Positions 1 through 7,213 of a DNA stretch of 25,496 bases are shown here, piece by piece. The translations under genes and the position numbers were made by a program. The first letter of the stretch is position 1, and each line of letters opens with the position of its first letter. The stretch covers positions 1 through 25,496 of the forward strand of contig CAJUBX010000026.1 of NCBI GenBank assembly GCA_910585165.1, written 5' to 3'. The notes under the pieces are model-generated. The model saw only the letters and a list, made by a program, of their open reading frames with translations. It ran no database searches and had not been told where the DNA came from. Source of the DNA: an uncultured Oscillibacter sp. (GTDB lineage Bacteria > Bacillota > Clostridia > Oscillospirales > Oscillospiraceae).

Positions 1-305
1 GTCAGGGGGATGGCCTTGTTGGCGGTGCCCACGAAGCCGGTGACGCCCCGGACGTTCCGCACCAGGTGCCAGGTCTCGTCCGTCATGATCATCTTGATCA
101 GCACGTAACCGGGGAACACCTTCCGGGCCACTTCCTTGGAAGCGCCGCTCTCGGTGATTTCCGTGACGTTCTCCATGGGAATTTCGATTCGAAGAATCAT
201 ATCCTCCATGCCGCGCCCGGTGACGAACTTCTCAATGCTGGTTTTGACGGCGTTTTCATAGCCGGAGTAGGTATGCACGACATACCATTTCGCGCTGTCT
301 GCCAT
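1..305 (-). CDS. nusG: Transcription termination/antitermination factor NusG (C-terminal part missing at window edge)
   Basis: Reading the minus strand from an ATG at 303-305 gives 101 residues with no stop before the window edge. The protein begins MADSAKWYVVHTYSGYENAV, the classic opening of the NusG NGN domain. It continues through the conserved stretches KVFPGYVLIKM and TWHLVRNVRGVTGFVG, which contribute to the face that contacts RNA polymerase. The C-terminal KOW domain lies outside the window. NusG binds elongating RNA polymerase in the cytoplasm and modulates pausing and termination. A weak GGAAG sits just before the ATG, and secE ends 10 bp upstream, so the gene is read as the third cistron of rpmG-secE-nusG. 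In this family rplK normally follows, but that is not visible here. Identification is firm; only completeness is uncertain. Confidence 0.95.
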   Translation of the reverse strand, partial: MADSAKWYVVHTYSGYENAVKTSIEKFVTGRGMEDMILRIEIPMENVTEITESGASKEVARKVFPGYVLIKMIMTDETWHLVRNVRGVTGFVGTANKAIPL

Positions 306-315
306 CTTCCGTTCC

Positions 316-525
316 TCAGGCGCCAAAGAAGCTCAGGATCATCTGGACCAGGGAGAGGGATAAGAAGTCGAACACCCAGATAAACGCGCCGATAATGGCG
401 GAGCACAGCAACACCGTGCCCGTGTTTTTTATCACCGACTGCTTATTGGGCCAAACGACTTTCTTCAGCTCGCTTTTCATTTCGCGGAACCAAAGGCCGC
501 GATCCTTCTTCTTCGCTTCTGCCAT
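316..525 (-). CDS. secE: Preprotein translocase subunit SecE
   Basis: This 69-residue protein has the single-pass SecE architecture of Gram-positive bacteria. A charged N-terminus (MAEAKKKDRGLWF) is followed by the conserved amphipathic segment REMKSELKKVVWPNKQSV at about residues 14-31. One hydrophobic membrane span follows (about 36-60). SecE clamps the two halves of SecY in the cytoplasmic-membrane Sec channel. The WPN motif and the position between rpmG and nusG make the call secure. A GAGGAAAGG ribosome binding site lies about 11 nt upstream of the ATG. Its length matches the short clostridial SecE rather than the three-span proteobacterial form. Confidence 0.95.
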   Translation of the reverse strand: MAEAKKKDRGLWFREMKSELKKVVWPNKQSVIKNTGTVLLCSAIIGAFIWVFDFLSLSLVQMILSFFGA

Positions 526-549
526 TGTTCAAATACGCCCTTTCCTCAA

Positions 550-699
550 TTATTTGGTTTCGCTGTGGAGCGTGTGCTTCCGGCAGAAACGGCAATACTT
601 GTTCAGCTCCAGCTTGTCCGGAGTGTTTTTCTTGTTCTTCATGGTATTGTAGTTTCTCTGCTTGCACTCGTTGCATCTCAGGGTCACTTTGACTCGCAT
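550..699 (-). CDS. rpmG: 50S ribosomal protein L33 (zinc-ribbon form)
   Basis: A 49-codon frame on the minus strand starts with MRVKVTLRCNECKQRNYNT and ends KYCRFCRKHTLHSETK. It carries two CxxC pairs, at Cys9/Cys12 and Cys36/Cys39, which are the zinc ligands of the C+ form of L33. L33 is a small protein of the large ribosomal subunit near the E site. The start is fixed by a textbook AAGGAGG seven bases ahead of the ATG. It is the first cistron of rpmG-secE-nusG, with 24 bp to secE. C+ L33 paralogues are often paired with C- forms used under zinc limitation; no paralogue is present here. Confidence 0.95.
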   Translation of the reverse strand: MRVKVTLRCNECKQRNYNTMKNKKNTPDKLELNKYCRFCRKHTLHSETK

Positions 700-722
700 T
701 ATTTCGGCACCTCCTTATATTC

Positions 723-741
723 GCCTTCCTCCGGGGAAGGC
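723..741 (-). promoter_or_regulatory. Leader hairpin just upstream of rpmG
   Basis: In the roughly 120-nt untranslated leader between the rpmG promoter and its ATG, the arms GCCTTCC and GGAAGGC form a perfect 7-bp stem with a 5-nt loop. It lies about 10 nt before the AAGGAGG ribosome binding site. It could influence translation or RNA stability, but no known ribosomal-protein leader motif was recognised, so a regulatory role is inference only. Confidence 0.3.
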
Positions 742-828
742 CGACTGCCTCCCTGCCGGGACCTGTCTGCCGTGGCTTGAAAAGCGAAAAAGCGCACAAC
801 AAAAAAGCCCCGCTCACAGGTAAAAAAG

Positions 829-857
829 AGTATAGCACACGTTTGTGCAAGGGTCAA
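829..857 (-). promoter_or_regulatory. Sigma-A promoter for rpmG-secE-nusG
   Basis: On the minus strand the -35 box TTGACC (852-857) is separated by exactly 17 bp from the -10 box TATACT (829-834). Each box is one base from consensus. Initiation near 822 would give a leader of about 120 nt before rpmG. The rest of 700-1000 holds this promoter, a plus-strand promoter candidate for the divergent lipoprotein gene, and no further gene that I can see. Confidence 0.85.
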
Positions 858-934
858 CACTTTTTTGCGAAAAAATTCCTTTATTTTATGCAGGGCGTGT
901 TGCCGGATTGTAAAGAAGTGTAACCGTTTTGAGA

Positions 935-963
935 TTACGGCGGGCCTGGCAGGGCTTTATACT
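935..963 (+). promoter_or_regulatory. Candidate promoter for the lipoprotein gene
   Basis: A -10 box TATACT (958-963) lies 17 bp after a weak -35 box TTACGG (935-940), about 38 bp before the ATG at 1001. The -10 is strong and the -35 is poor, so the site is plausible but may need an activator. Confidence 0.5.
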
Positions 964-1000
964 GGCGGTACGATCATAATTAAAGTAAGGAGCGGGGAAC

Positions 1001-2170
1001 ATGGGGAAACTGCTGGCTTTGGGGCTGGCGCTTTTGCTGGCGGGCTGCGGGCAGATGGAAACTGAGGAAGAAGCGGATGATTACGAGGCGCTGATTGCTG
1101 CCGCGCCGGTTTCCCAGGTGGAAGGGGAGGCCGTCTCTCCGGACGGGCGGTTCGAGGTCCGGGCTGAGGGAGCCGGCGGGAGCTATATCAGCGGCGTGCA
1201 GCCGCCGGAGCTTTTGCAGATTGTGGACCGGGAGACGGGGGAGGTGCTGTGGCAGGACCAGGGCTGGCTTTCCCAGTCTGTCCTCTGGTCGCCGGAGGGC
1301 GGGTTTCTCGCCCTGGCCCGGAGCGCCCGGACCTATTGCTTCATCACCGTCTTTGAGACAGAGAGCTGGACCGGGTGGGAGTTCGCCCTGCCCGACGGCA
1401 GCCCCATCCCGGAGTACACATTCCTGCCGTACAATGAACCCTGGGGTGTGTGGCAGTCTGAGAACAGCCTTGAGTTGACCATAGGCCGGGGCGGCGAATG
1501 GGGCGGCCAGCAATATTACACCTGCGGCGTGGCGGTGCACGACGGAGAGCTCGAGGGAACCGTCTGCGAGGAAAGCAGGGAGGCCCTGCCGGGAAGCTAC
1601 GACTTCGATCACGACGGGGAACCGGAAACCGTGGAGCTGGCGACGGTTTACGGGAACGAGGAGGCTGGCCGGCCCAGCTGGTATGAGCTCCGAATCCGGA
1701 CCGGAGACAACCGTCTTTACTGGAGCCGGTCCTGCGGCACCGTTCATGTAGGCTGGGCAACTTATTTTGCATGCCGGATGGATGGGCAGGATTATCTGCT
1801 CCGCTATCTCCCCACGATGTACCAGGGTTACGCCTCCTATACGTATGAGCTTTTTTCCCTGATCAAGCCGGGAGAGGAGCAGGTAGTCCGGGAAGGAAGC
1901 GTCAATTTCAACATGAATTTCGGCGAGATGCACAAGGACTTCAAGCCGGAGGAAATCGCGGCCTTTCTGGAGGAGGTCCACGGCCTGCTGGAGGACAGCG
2001 AACTGCTGCTGACGACAGAGGGCGGAGACTTCCGCTCCGGCGGACCCGGCACGGAGTTCAAAGACGATTTTGCCTACTGGACGGACGACCCGCTCTACGA
2101 CGGCGGCAAGTCCCTGGAGGAGAACATCCGGGCCATAGGGGATTACTGGCGGGAGCAGCGGGCCGGGTAA
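1001..2170 (+). CDS. Predicted lipoprotein of unknown function, propeller-like with a calcium-binding-type loop
   Basis: The 389-residue product opens with a short signal peptide ending in a lipobox (LAGC, Cys16), so it should be lipid-anchored outside the membrane. AAGTAAGGAG about 10 nt ahead supports the ATG. Residues 45-125 read like beta-propeller blades of the WD40/PD40 kind: SPDGRFEVR, then IVDRETGEVLWQDQG, then WSPEGGFLALARS. Residues 201-213 (DFDHDGEPETVEL) resemble the aspartate-rich calcium loop found in FG-GAP/VCBS repeats. The C-terminal third has an acidic stretch EEIAAFLEEVHGLLEDSELL. It stands alone, divergent from rpmG and convergent with dapA, so context gives no function. 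I do not recognise a named family; binding or sensing at the cell surface is a guess. Confidence 0.75.
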   Translation: MGKLLALGLALLLAGCGQMETEEEADDYEALIAAAPVSQVEGEAVSPDGRFEVRAEGAGGSYISGVQPPELLQIVDRETGEVLWQDQGWLSQSVLWSPEGGFLALARSARTYCFITVFETESWTGWEFALPDGSPIPEYTFLPYNEPWGVWQSENSLELTIGRGGEWGGQQYYTCGVAVHDGELEGTVCEESREALPGSYDFDHDGEPETVELATVYGNEEAGRPSWYELRIRTGDNRLYWSRSCGTVHVGWATYFACRMDGQDYLLRYLPTMYQGYASYTYELFSLIKPGEEQVVREGSVNFNMNFGEMHKDFKPEEIAAFLEEVHGLLEDSELLLTTEGGDFRSGGPGTEFKDDFAYWTDDPLYDGGKSLEENIRAIGDYWREQRAG

Positions 2171-2175
2171 GCGGG

Positions 2176-2209
2176 CAGCCGCCCGGGAAAGCCCGGACGG
2201 CTGTCTTTC
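2176..2209 (+). terminator. Hairpin terminator between the convergent lipoprotein and dapA genes
   Basis: CAGCCG-CCGGG pairs with CCCGG-CGGCTG (2176-2203) around a 4-nt AAAG loop with one internal mismatch, followed by a pyrimidine-rich tail TCTTTCT. It lies just after the lipoprotein stop and abuts the dapA stop. On the minus strand no U-tract follows, so it mainly serves the plus-strand gene. Confidence 0.5.
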
Positions 2210-3097
2210 TCAAACGGAAAGGCCGTACTTGGCCAGCGCGGCTTTGATGCGCTCCAGATTCTCCGGCGCGGGGGGGCACATGGGGGACCGCAGCTTCCCC
2301 ACCCGCCAGCCCAGCAGCCCCAGGGCGGTTTTTACCGGGATGGGGTTCACCTCGCAGAACATGGCGTCGCAGAAGTCCTTCAAATACACCTGGAGGTTCC
2401 CGGCGGCGGCGAAGTCGTTTTGAAGGCACAGGCGGGTCAGGCGGCGCATCTCCGCCGGGAGGATGTTGGCCGCCACGGAGATCACTCCCTTGCCCCCCAG
2501 GGCGCAGATGGGGACGGTTTCGTCGTCGTTGCCGGACCAGATATAGAAATCCTCCGGACAAAGGGCCGCCGTCCGCTGGACGTTTCCCAGGTTCCCCGAC
2601 GCCTCCTTCACCCCTATAATATGGGGATGCTCCGCCAGGGCGGCGTAGGTCTCCGGGGCGACGGAAACCCCGGTGCGGGAAGGGACGTTGTATAAAATCA
2701 TGGGGAGGGAGACTGCGTCCGCAATCGTTCGGTAGTGTCGGATCAGCCCCGCCTGGGTGGCCTTGTTGTAGTAGGGCGTTACCACCAGGAGGCCGTCCGC
2801 CCCCTGGCGCTCCGCCTCCCGGGAAAGGGCAACGGCGTTTTCCGTGGAGTTGGAGCCGGACCCGGCGATGACCGGGACCCGGCCTCCCACGTGCCGGACG
2901 CAGAAGGCGATGGTCTCCGCCCGCTCCTGATAGGTCATGGCGCTGGCCTCGCCGGTGGTGCCGCAGACCACTACGGCGTCCGTCCCGTTTTCCAGCTGGA
3001 AGTCCAAAAGGCTTCCCAGGGCCTCCAGGTCCACGCCGCCTTGCTTGAACGGTGTAACGATGGCCACGGCGGCGCCTGTAAAGATAGGTTGTTTCAT
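2210..3097 (-). CDS. dapA: 4-hydroxy-tetrahydrodipicolinate synthase DapA
   Basis: The 295-residue protein condenses pyruvate with aspartate semialdehyde, the first committed step to diaminopimelate and lysine. Conserved features are all present. They are the GTTGE substrate loop (residues 46-50), Tyr110 in VVTPYYNK, Tyr136 in the YNVPSRTG motif, and the Schiff-base lysine Lys164 in IGVKEASG. Length matches the usual family size of about 290-300. The frame stays open far upstream, but the start is set by MKQPIFTGAAVAIVTPF and by AAGGAG about 10 nt ahead of the ATG. It lies 101 bp downstream of asd, whose product is its substrate. The hairpin between them (3133-3173) may reduce its transcription relative to asd. 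Confidence 0.95.
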   Translation of the reverse strand: MKQPIFTGAAVAIVTPFKQGGVDLEALGSLLDFQLENGTDAVVVCGTTGEASAMTYQERAETIAFCVRHVGGRVPVIAGSGSNSTENAVALSREAERQGADGLLVVTPYYNKATQAGLIRHYRTIADAVSLPMILYNVPSRTGVSVAPETYAALAEHPHIIGVKEASGNLGNVQRTAALCPEDFYIWSGNDDETVPICALGGKGVISVAANILPAEMRRLTRLCLQNDFAAAGNLQVYLKDFCDAMFCEVNPIPVKTALGLLGWRVGKLRSPMCPPAPENLERIKAALAKYGLSV

Positions 3098-3132
3098 AAG
3101 TAGCCGGCTCCTTTCCAGGTGTGAAATCAACA

Positions 3133-3173
3133 GAAAGAGGCGGTCCGCCCTTTTGCGGGAATCCGCCTCTTTC
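3133..3173 (-). terminator. Strong hairpin between asd and dapA
   Basis: Reading the minus strand, GAAAGAGGCGG and CCGCCTCTTTC form a perfect 11-bp stem around a 19-nt loop that itself contains the pair CCCGC/GGGCG. The stem ends in CUCUUUC and is followed by UGUUGAUUU, a moderate U-rich tail. It sits 26 bp after the asd stop and about 36 bp before the dapA ATG. It is either a full or partial terminator separating the two genes. Confidence 0.6.
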
Positions 3174-3198
3174 GTAGAATATGGAGAGAATGGGGAAA

Positions 3199-4290
3199 TT
3201 ATTTCGTCTCGATGTAGCCTTTGGCGCACAGCAGCTCGGCCAGGAGGACCGCGCCGCCCGCCGCGCCCCGGAGGGTGTTGTGGCTCAGGCCCACAAACTT
3301 GTAGTCGTACTGCGTATCCTCCCGCAGGCGGCCCAGGGAGACGGCCATGCCGTTTTCCAGGTTCCGGTCCAGCCGGGTCTGGGGCCGGTCCGGTTCCTCG
3401 AAGTAGTGCAGGAACTGCTTGGGGGCGGAGGGGAGTCCCAGTTCCTGGGCGGGGCCCCGAAAGGCGGCCCAGTCGGCCTTGATTTGGCTGATAGAGGGCT
3501 TTTGCCCCTCCTGGAATTTTACGAACACCGCCGCCATGTGGCCGTCCTGGCAGGCTACCCGGAAACACTGGGCGGTGATGGCGGGACCCTGGGCGCGGAC
3601 GATTTTTCCGCCCTCCACCTTACCCCAGAGCTTCAGGGGCTCCTGCTCGCTTTTTTCCTCCTCGCCGCCGATGTAGGGGATGCAGTTGTCCACCATCTCC
3701 GGCCAGCGCGCAAAGGTTTTGCCCGCGCCGGAGATGGCCTGATACGTACAGACCAGTGCTTTTTCTACGCCGTATTTCAGCAGGGGGTGCAGGGCGGGAA
3801 CGTAGCTCTGGAGAGAGCAGTTGCTCTTAACGGCGATGAAGCCCCGCTTGGTTCCCAAACGCCTGCGCTGCGCTTCGATAACCGCGAGGTGCTCCGCGTT
3901 CAGCTCCGGCACCACCATGGGCACGTCGTCCGTCCAGCGGTGGGCGGAGTTGTTGGAGACGATGGGGCATTCCAGCCGGGCGTATTTCTCCTCCAGGGCC
4001 CGGATGTCCTCTTTTTTCATATCCACGGCGCAGAAGCAGAAGTCCACCTGGGCCGCCAGCTCCTCTGCGCCGGCCTCCGCGTCCAGGATTACCAGGCCCT
4101 TGGCCTCCTCCGGCATGGGAGAGGACATGGCCCAGCGGGGGGACGCGGCCTCCTCATAGGTTTTCCCGGCGCTGCGGGCGCTGGCGGCCACCGCCGTCAG
4201 CTGAAACCAGGGATGGTTTTCCAAAAGGGTGATGAAACGCTGGCCCACCATGCCGGTGCAGCCGATGACGCCGACCTTGTACTGCTTCAT
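3199..4290 (-). CDS. asd: Aspartate-semialdehyde dehydrogenase
   Basis: This 363-residue enzyme reduces aspartyl phosphate to aspartate semialdehyde with NADPH, at the branch to lysine, threonine and methionine. The N-terminal dinucleotide loop GCTGMVGQ is at residues 10-17. The catalytic cysteine is Cys158 in KSNCSLQ, and a conserved His251 lies in QDGHMAAV. The SNCS form, together with VVPELN and the overall pattern, points to the archaeal/fungal-type branch of the family rather than the proteobacterial one. The frame is open upstream to about 4431, but the start is set by the canonical MKQYKVGVIGCTGMVG and a GGGAGGAG site 7 nt before it. It is upstream of dapA on the same strand. Confidence 0.93.
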   Translation of the reverse strand: MKQYKVGVIGCTGMVGQRFITLLENHPWFQLTAVAASARSAGKTYEEAASPRWAMSSPMPEEAKGLVILDAEAGAEELAAQVDFCFCAVDMKKEDIRALEEKYARLECPIVSNNSAHRWTDDVPMVVPELNAEHLAVIEAQRRRLGTKRGFIAVKSNCSLQSYVPALHPLLKYGVEKALVCTYQAISGAGKTFARWPEMVDNCIPYIGGEEEKSEQEPLKLWGKVEGGKIVRAQGPAITAQCFRVACQDGHMAAVFVKFQEGQKPSISQIKADWAAFRGPAQELGLPSAPKQFLHYFEEPDRPQTRLDRNLENGMAVSLGRLREDTQYDYKFVGLSHNTLRGAAGGAVLLAELLCAKGYIETK

Positions 4291-4305
4291 AGTATGCTCC
4301 TCCCG

Positions 4306-4366
4306 CCGCGTTGTTGCGGATGCGTCCATGATTTCCTGGTTGAATTCAACGCGGTCTTGTATTATA
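4306..4366 (-). promoter_or_regulatory. asd promoter with 5'-terminal hairpin and palindrome
   Basis: On the minus strand a perfect -10 box TATAAT occupies 4361-4366, with no convincing -35. Transcription would start near 4354. Exactly there the RNA would begin CCGCGUUG, which pairs with CAACGCGG (4306-4313) to form an 8-bp stem whose 3' arm abuts the GGGAGG ribosome binding site. A perfect 12-bp palindrome, GTTGAATTCAAC (4339-4350), overlaps the start region and could be an operator. The leader of about 65 nt is too short for a lysine riboswitch. The boxes and arms are seen; control is inferred. Confidence 0.45.
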
Positions 4367-4472
4367 ATATTCGCATATGACCGCAATTGTGCTTGATATG
4401 CGGACAAATGTCTATTGTAGTATGGTAACATGATTTCTCCGGCGCGTCAAGCCGGGAGCGTTGGGAGGTTCC

Positions 4473-6131
4473 ATGAAAAATAAGCTTCTGACACTGCTGC
4501 TGGTTGTGACTTTTTTTGCCCTCGGCGCCCCCAGGGCGGAGGCCGCGGCCAGCGATATCGTAAAGGTGGGCCTGCGGTACGGATCTTCCGCCCTGTTCTC
4601 CGCCAATCTTGAAAACGCGGTGGGCTCGGGCTACGAATTCGGCTATTTTGAGGAGGACCGCTCCTTCACCTCCCTGGGTTGGACGGAGGAGACCGCCATC
4701 TCCATGACTGCTGCCGGAACGGCCTACATGGACGGCAGCGGCGCGTATTCCCCGACTGTGCCCGCCGGGGGCTTCCGCGCCATGGGGGAGTGGCACGTCC
4801 AGCTGGACGGCTTCCGCTCCTTTGAGGAGGCAGCGGACCGTGCCCGGGCGGAGGGCGGCTGGCCCGCCTGGGTAGACTGGGAGCATGTGGTCCGAATCGG
4901 CTGCTACGAGTCCCAGGGGGAGGCGGAGGCGGAGGCCGGGCGCTATGGAGGCCGGGCCGTCCGGTCCTCCTCCACCGGAGTGCTGGTCACCCGGACCCGG
5001 ACCACGGAGATTCTCTTTGAGTTCGATTGCAGCGGCGTCCACGCCCTGGGGGTCCGTCCCTCGGGGAGGGATACGTCCACCTGGTTCAAGGGCTATAAGT
5101 ACGGCGGCGCTTTTGAGTATCCCCGGGTTACCGGAGGGAATCTGAATGTTGTCAATGTGGTGGGCCTGGAGGAATATGTGAAGGGCGTCATTCCCTATGA
5201 GATGGGCGGCGCGTGGCCCCTGGAGGCCCTGGAGGCCCAGGCCGTCTGTGCCCGGACCTTTGTGCGGGGGCACAACAAGCACCTGAGCTCCAACGGCTTT
5301 GACGTGTGCAGCGGCGTGGACTGCCAGGTCTACAACGGCCACGGCAGCGGCGGCGCGGGACCGTCGGCCATCAGCGACCAGGCGGTGGAGAATACCGCCG
5401 GGCTGTGCCTTTACTACAACGGCTCCCTGGTGCAGGACGCGGTGTACCACTCCTCCGACGGCGGGGCCACCGAGGACGGGGCCAACGTCTGGGGCACGGA
5501 TACCGGCTATCTGAAGGGAAAGGCCGATCCCTACGAGGCCCAGACCTCTGTTCCAAACGGCAGCTATACCGTCGCCTATACCGCCGGGGAACTGAGCTGG
5601 ATTCTGGACCAGAAAGGCCATTCCGTGGGCACGGTGCAGGACGTTTACGTCTCGGAGTACACGCCTCTCGGGAACGTGCGGCAGGTGACCTTTGTGGGGA
5701 CCGGCGGCACGAAGACCTTCACCGGCGACGACTGCCGGATGATCTTCTACAGCAGCACCTATCAAAAATCCGTCAGCAGCATGCGCTTTGACATCAACGG
5801 ACGGCGGGGCGGCGCTGGGGGTGTCTCCGTCAACGGCACGGGGCAGATTCCCTCCCTGGACGGCGCGTTTGTCATCTCCGGCGGCGGGGCGGTGAGCGCG
5901 CTGCGGGGAAATGAGGCGGAGGCCATCACCTCCTCCGGGACGGTGACGGTTTCCGGCGAGTTTTCCCAGCCCTCGGGCGGGGGAAGCTCCAGCGGGAATT
6001 TCGTCATCACCGGCACCGGAAACGGACACAACGTGGGAATGAGCCAGTACGGGGCCAAGGCCATGGCGGAGCTGGGCTACAGCTTCCGGGAAATCCTGAG
6101 CTTCTATTATACGGATATTACGATTGAATAA
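4473..6131 (+). CDS. SpoIID/LytB-domain lytic transglycosylase-like protein with SPOR-like region
   Basis: The 552-residue protein has a signal peptide (about residues 1-25, ending AEA). A SPOR-like segment follows at about 104-165, with the two half-repeats WHVQLDGFRSFEEAADRA and VRIGCYESQGEAEAEA. The SpoIID domain comes next. It contains GLEEYVKGVIPYEMG, with the catalytic glutamate Glu243, then EAQAVCARTFV, and the cysteine pair Cys279/Cys284 in VCSGVDCQVY, which in clostridial SpoIID binds zinc. The closing motif GHNVGMSQYGA is at about 518-528. SpoIID enzymes cleave spore peptidoglycan glycan strands to drive engulfment. The protein is clearly longer than a minimal SpoIID because of the SPOR-like region and a low-complexity Ser/Gly stretch before the last motif. 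The ATG is chosen over the in-frame TTG 12 nt upstream because GGGAGG precedes it. It may be spoIID itself or a vegetative LytB-like paralogue. Confidence 0.85.
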   Translation: MKNKLLTLLLVVTFFALGAPRAEAAASDIVKVGLRYGSSALFSANLENAVGSGYEFGYFEEDRSFTSLGWTEETAISMTAAGTAYMDGSGAYSPTVPAGGFRAMGEWHVQLDGFRSFEEAADRARAEGGWPAWVDWEHVVRIGCYESQGEAEAEAGRYGGRAVRSSSTGVLVTRTRTTEILFEFDCSGVHALGVRPSGRDTSTWFKGYKYGGAFEYPRVTGGNLNVVNVVGLEEYVKGVIPYEMGGAWPLEALEAQAVCARTFVRGHNKHLSSNGFDVCSGVDCQVYNGHGSGGAGPSAISDQAVENTAGLCLYYNGSLVQDAVYHSSDGGATEDGANVWGTDTGYLKGKADPYEAQTSVPNGSYTVAYTAGELSWILDQKGHSVGTVQDVYVSEYTPLGNVRQVTFVGTGGTKTFTGDDCRMIFYSSTYQKSVSSMRFDINGRRGGAGGVSVNGTGQIPSLDGAFVISGGGAVSALRGNEAEAITSSGTVTVSGEFSQPSGGGSSSGNFVITGTGNGHNVGMSQYGAKAMAELGYSFREILSFYYTDITIE

Positions 6132-6140
6132 GGACGCGAG

Positions 6141-7166
6141 ATGAAAACAAGTGATTTTTACTACGACCTGCCTCAGGAACTCATCGCCCAGACCCCGGTT
6201 GAAAAGCGGGACGGCTCCCGGCTGATGACCCTGGACCGCCGGACGGGGGAGACCGGGCACCGGCATTTCTACGACCTGCCGGAGCTGGTGCGCCCCGGAG
6301 ACTGCCTTATTCTAAACGACTCCCGAGTCCTGCCCGCCCGCCTTCTGGGCCAGCGGCTGCCGGGAGGCGGGGCCTGCGAGGTGCTGCTGCTCATTGATAA
6401 GGGGGACAACGTCTGGGAGTGCCTGGTCCGTCCGGGGCGGAAGCTCCGTACCGGAGCCCGGATGCGCTTTGGGGACGGGTCCCTCACCGCCGAGGTGGCG
6501 GGGGAGGCGGCGGAAGGAAACCGGCTGGTGCGGTTTCACTATGAGGGAATTTTCCTGGAGGTGCTGGAGCGCCTGGGGGAAATGCCCCTGCCGCCCTATA
6601 TCAAAGAGGAGCTTCAGGACCGGGAACGGTATCAGACGGTTTACTCCAAGGTCCTGGGCAGCGCCGCCGCCCCTACGGCGGGACTGCATTTTACGCCGGA
6701 GCTGCTGGAAAAGCTTGCCGCCAAGGGCGTGGGCCTGGGCTATGTGACCCTCCATGTGGGGCTTGGGACCTTTCGGCCTGTGAAGGAGGAGACCCTTGAG
6801 GACCACCCTATGCACAGCGAATACTGCACTATCCCGCCGGAGACGGCGGAGCTCATCAACCGAACCAAAGCGTCCGGAGGCCGCTGCATCTGCGTGGGAA
6901 CCACTTCCTGCCGGACGCTGGAGTCTTGGGCGGGGGAGGACGGGAGGATGGAGCCCCGCTCCGGCTGGACAAATATCTATATTTATCCCGGTTACCGCTT
7001 TAAGGTGATGGACGGCCTGATAACGAATTTCCATCTGCCGGAGAGCACGCTGATTATGCTGGTGTCCGCCTTTGCGGGACGGGAGGCGGTTCTGGCGGCC
7101 TACCGGGAGGCGGTGGCGGAGCGCTACCGCTTCTTCTCCTTCGGGGACGCCATGTTCATTGGATAG
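6141..7166 (+). CDS. queA: S-adenosylmethionine:tRNA ribosyltransferase-isomerase QueA
   Basis: The 341-residue enzyme transfers and isomerises the ribosyl moiety of SAM onto preQ1-modified tRNA, making epoxyqueuosine at the wobble position. Its signature segments are all visible: FYYDLPQELIAQTPVEKRD at the N-terminus, LILNDSRVLPARL, LPPYIK, AAPTAGLHFT, LGYVTLHVGLGTFRPV, VGTTSCRTLES and LITNFHLPESTLIML. Length is typical. It begins 9 bp after the spoIID-like stop with a weak AGGACG site, so it is probably co-transcribed with or coupled to that gene. The usual partner tgt is not in the window. Confidence 0.95.
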   Translation: MKTSDFYYDLPQELIAQTPVEKRDGSRLMTLDRRTGETGHRHFYDLPELVRPGDCLILNDSRVLPARLLGQRLPGGGACEVLLLIDKGDNVWECLVRPGRKLRTGARMRFGDGSLTAEVAGEAAEGNRLVRFHYEGIFLEVLERLGEMPLPPYIKEELQDRERYQTVYSKVLGSAAAPTAGLHFTPELLEKLAAKGVGLGYVTLHVGLGTFRPVKEETLEDHPMHSEYCTIPPETAELINRTKASGGRCICVGTTSCRTLESWAGEDGRMEPRSGWTNIYIYPGYRFKVMDGLITNFHLPESTLIMLVSAFAGREAVLAAYREAVAERYRFFSFGDAMFIG

Positions 7167-7213
7167 GAACGGCGTTTCCGGCCGGGTCAAATCTTGCAGA
7201 AGAAGGCGAGACC

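Noticed and set aside
795..825. GGGGCTTTTTTG on the minus strand in the rpmG leader as a terminator/attenuator
   Set aside because: Only a 3-bp stem could form before the T run; too weak.
3098..3568. N-terminal extension of dapA, open far upstream
   Set aside because: It overlaps asd in another frame. DapA has its standard start with a ribosome site at 3097.
4291..4472. Lysine riboswitch or T-box upstream of asd
   Set aside because: The predicted leader is only about 65 nt, and no T-box or L-box elements are seen.
4362..6266. Long open frame on the minus strand (about 630 codons)
   Set aside because: It lies opposite the spoIID-like gene, is Gly/Pro/Ala/His-rich and has no family motif. 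It is a shadow frame caused by high GC.
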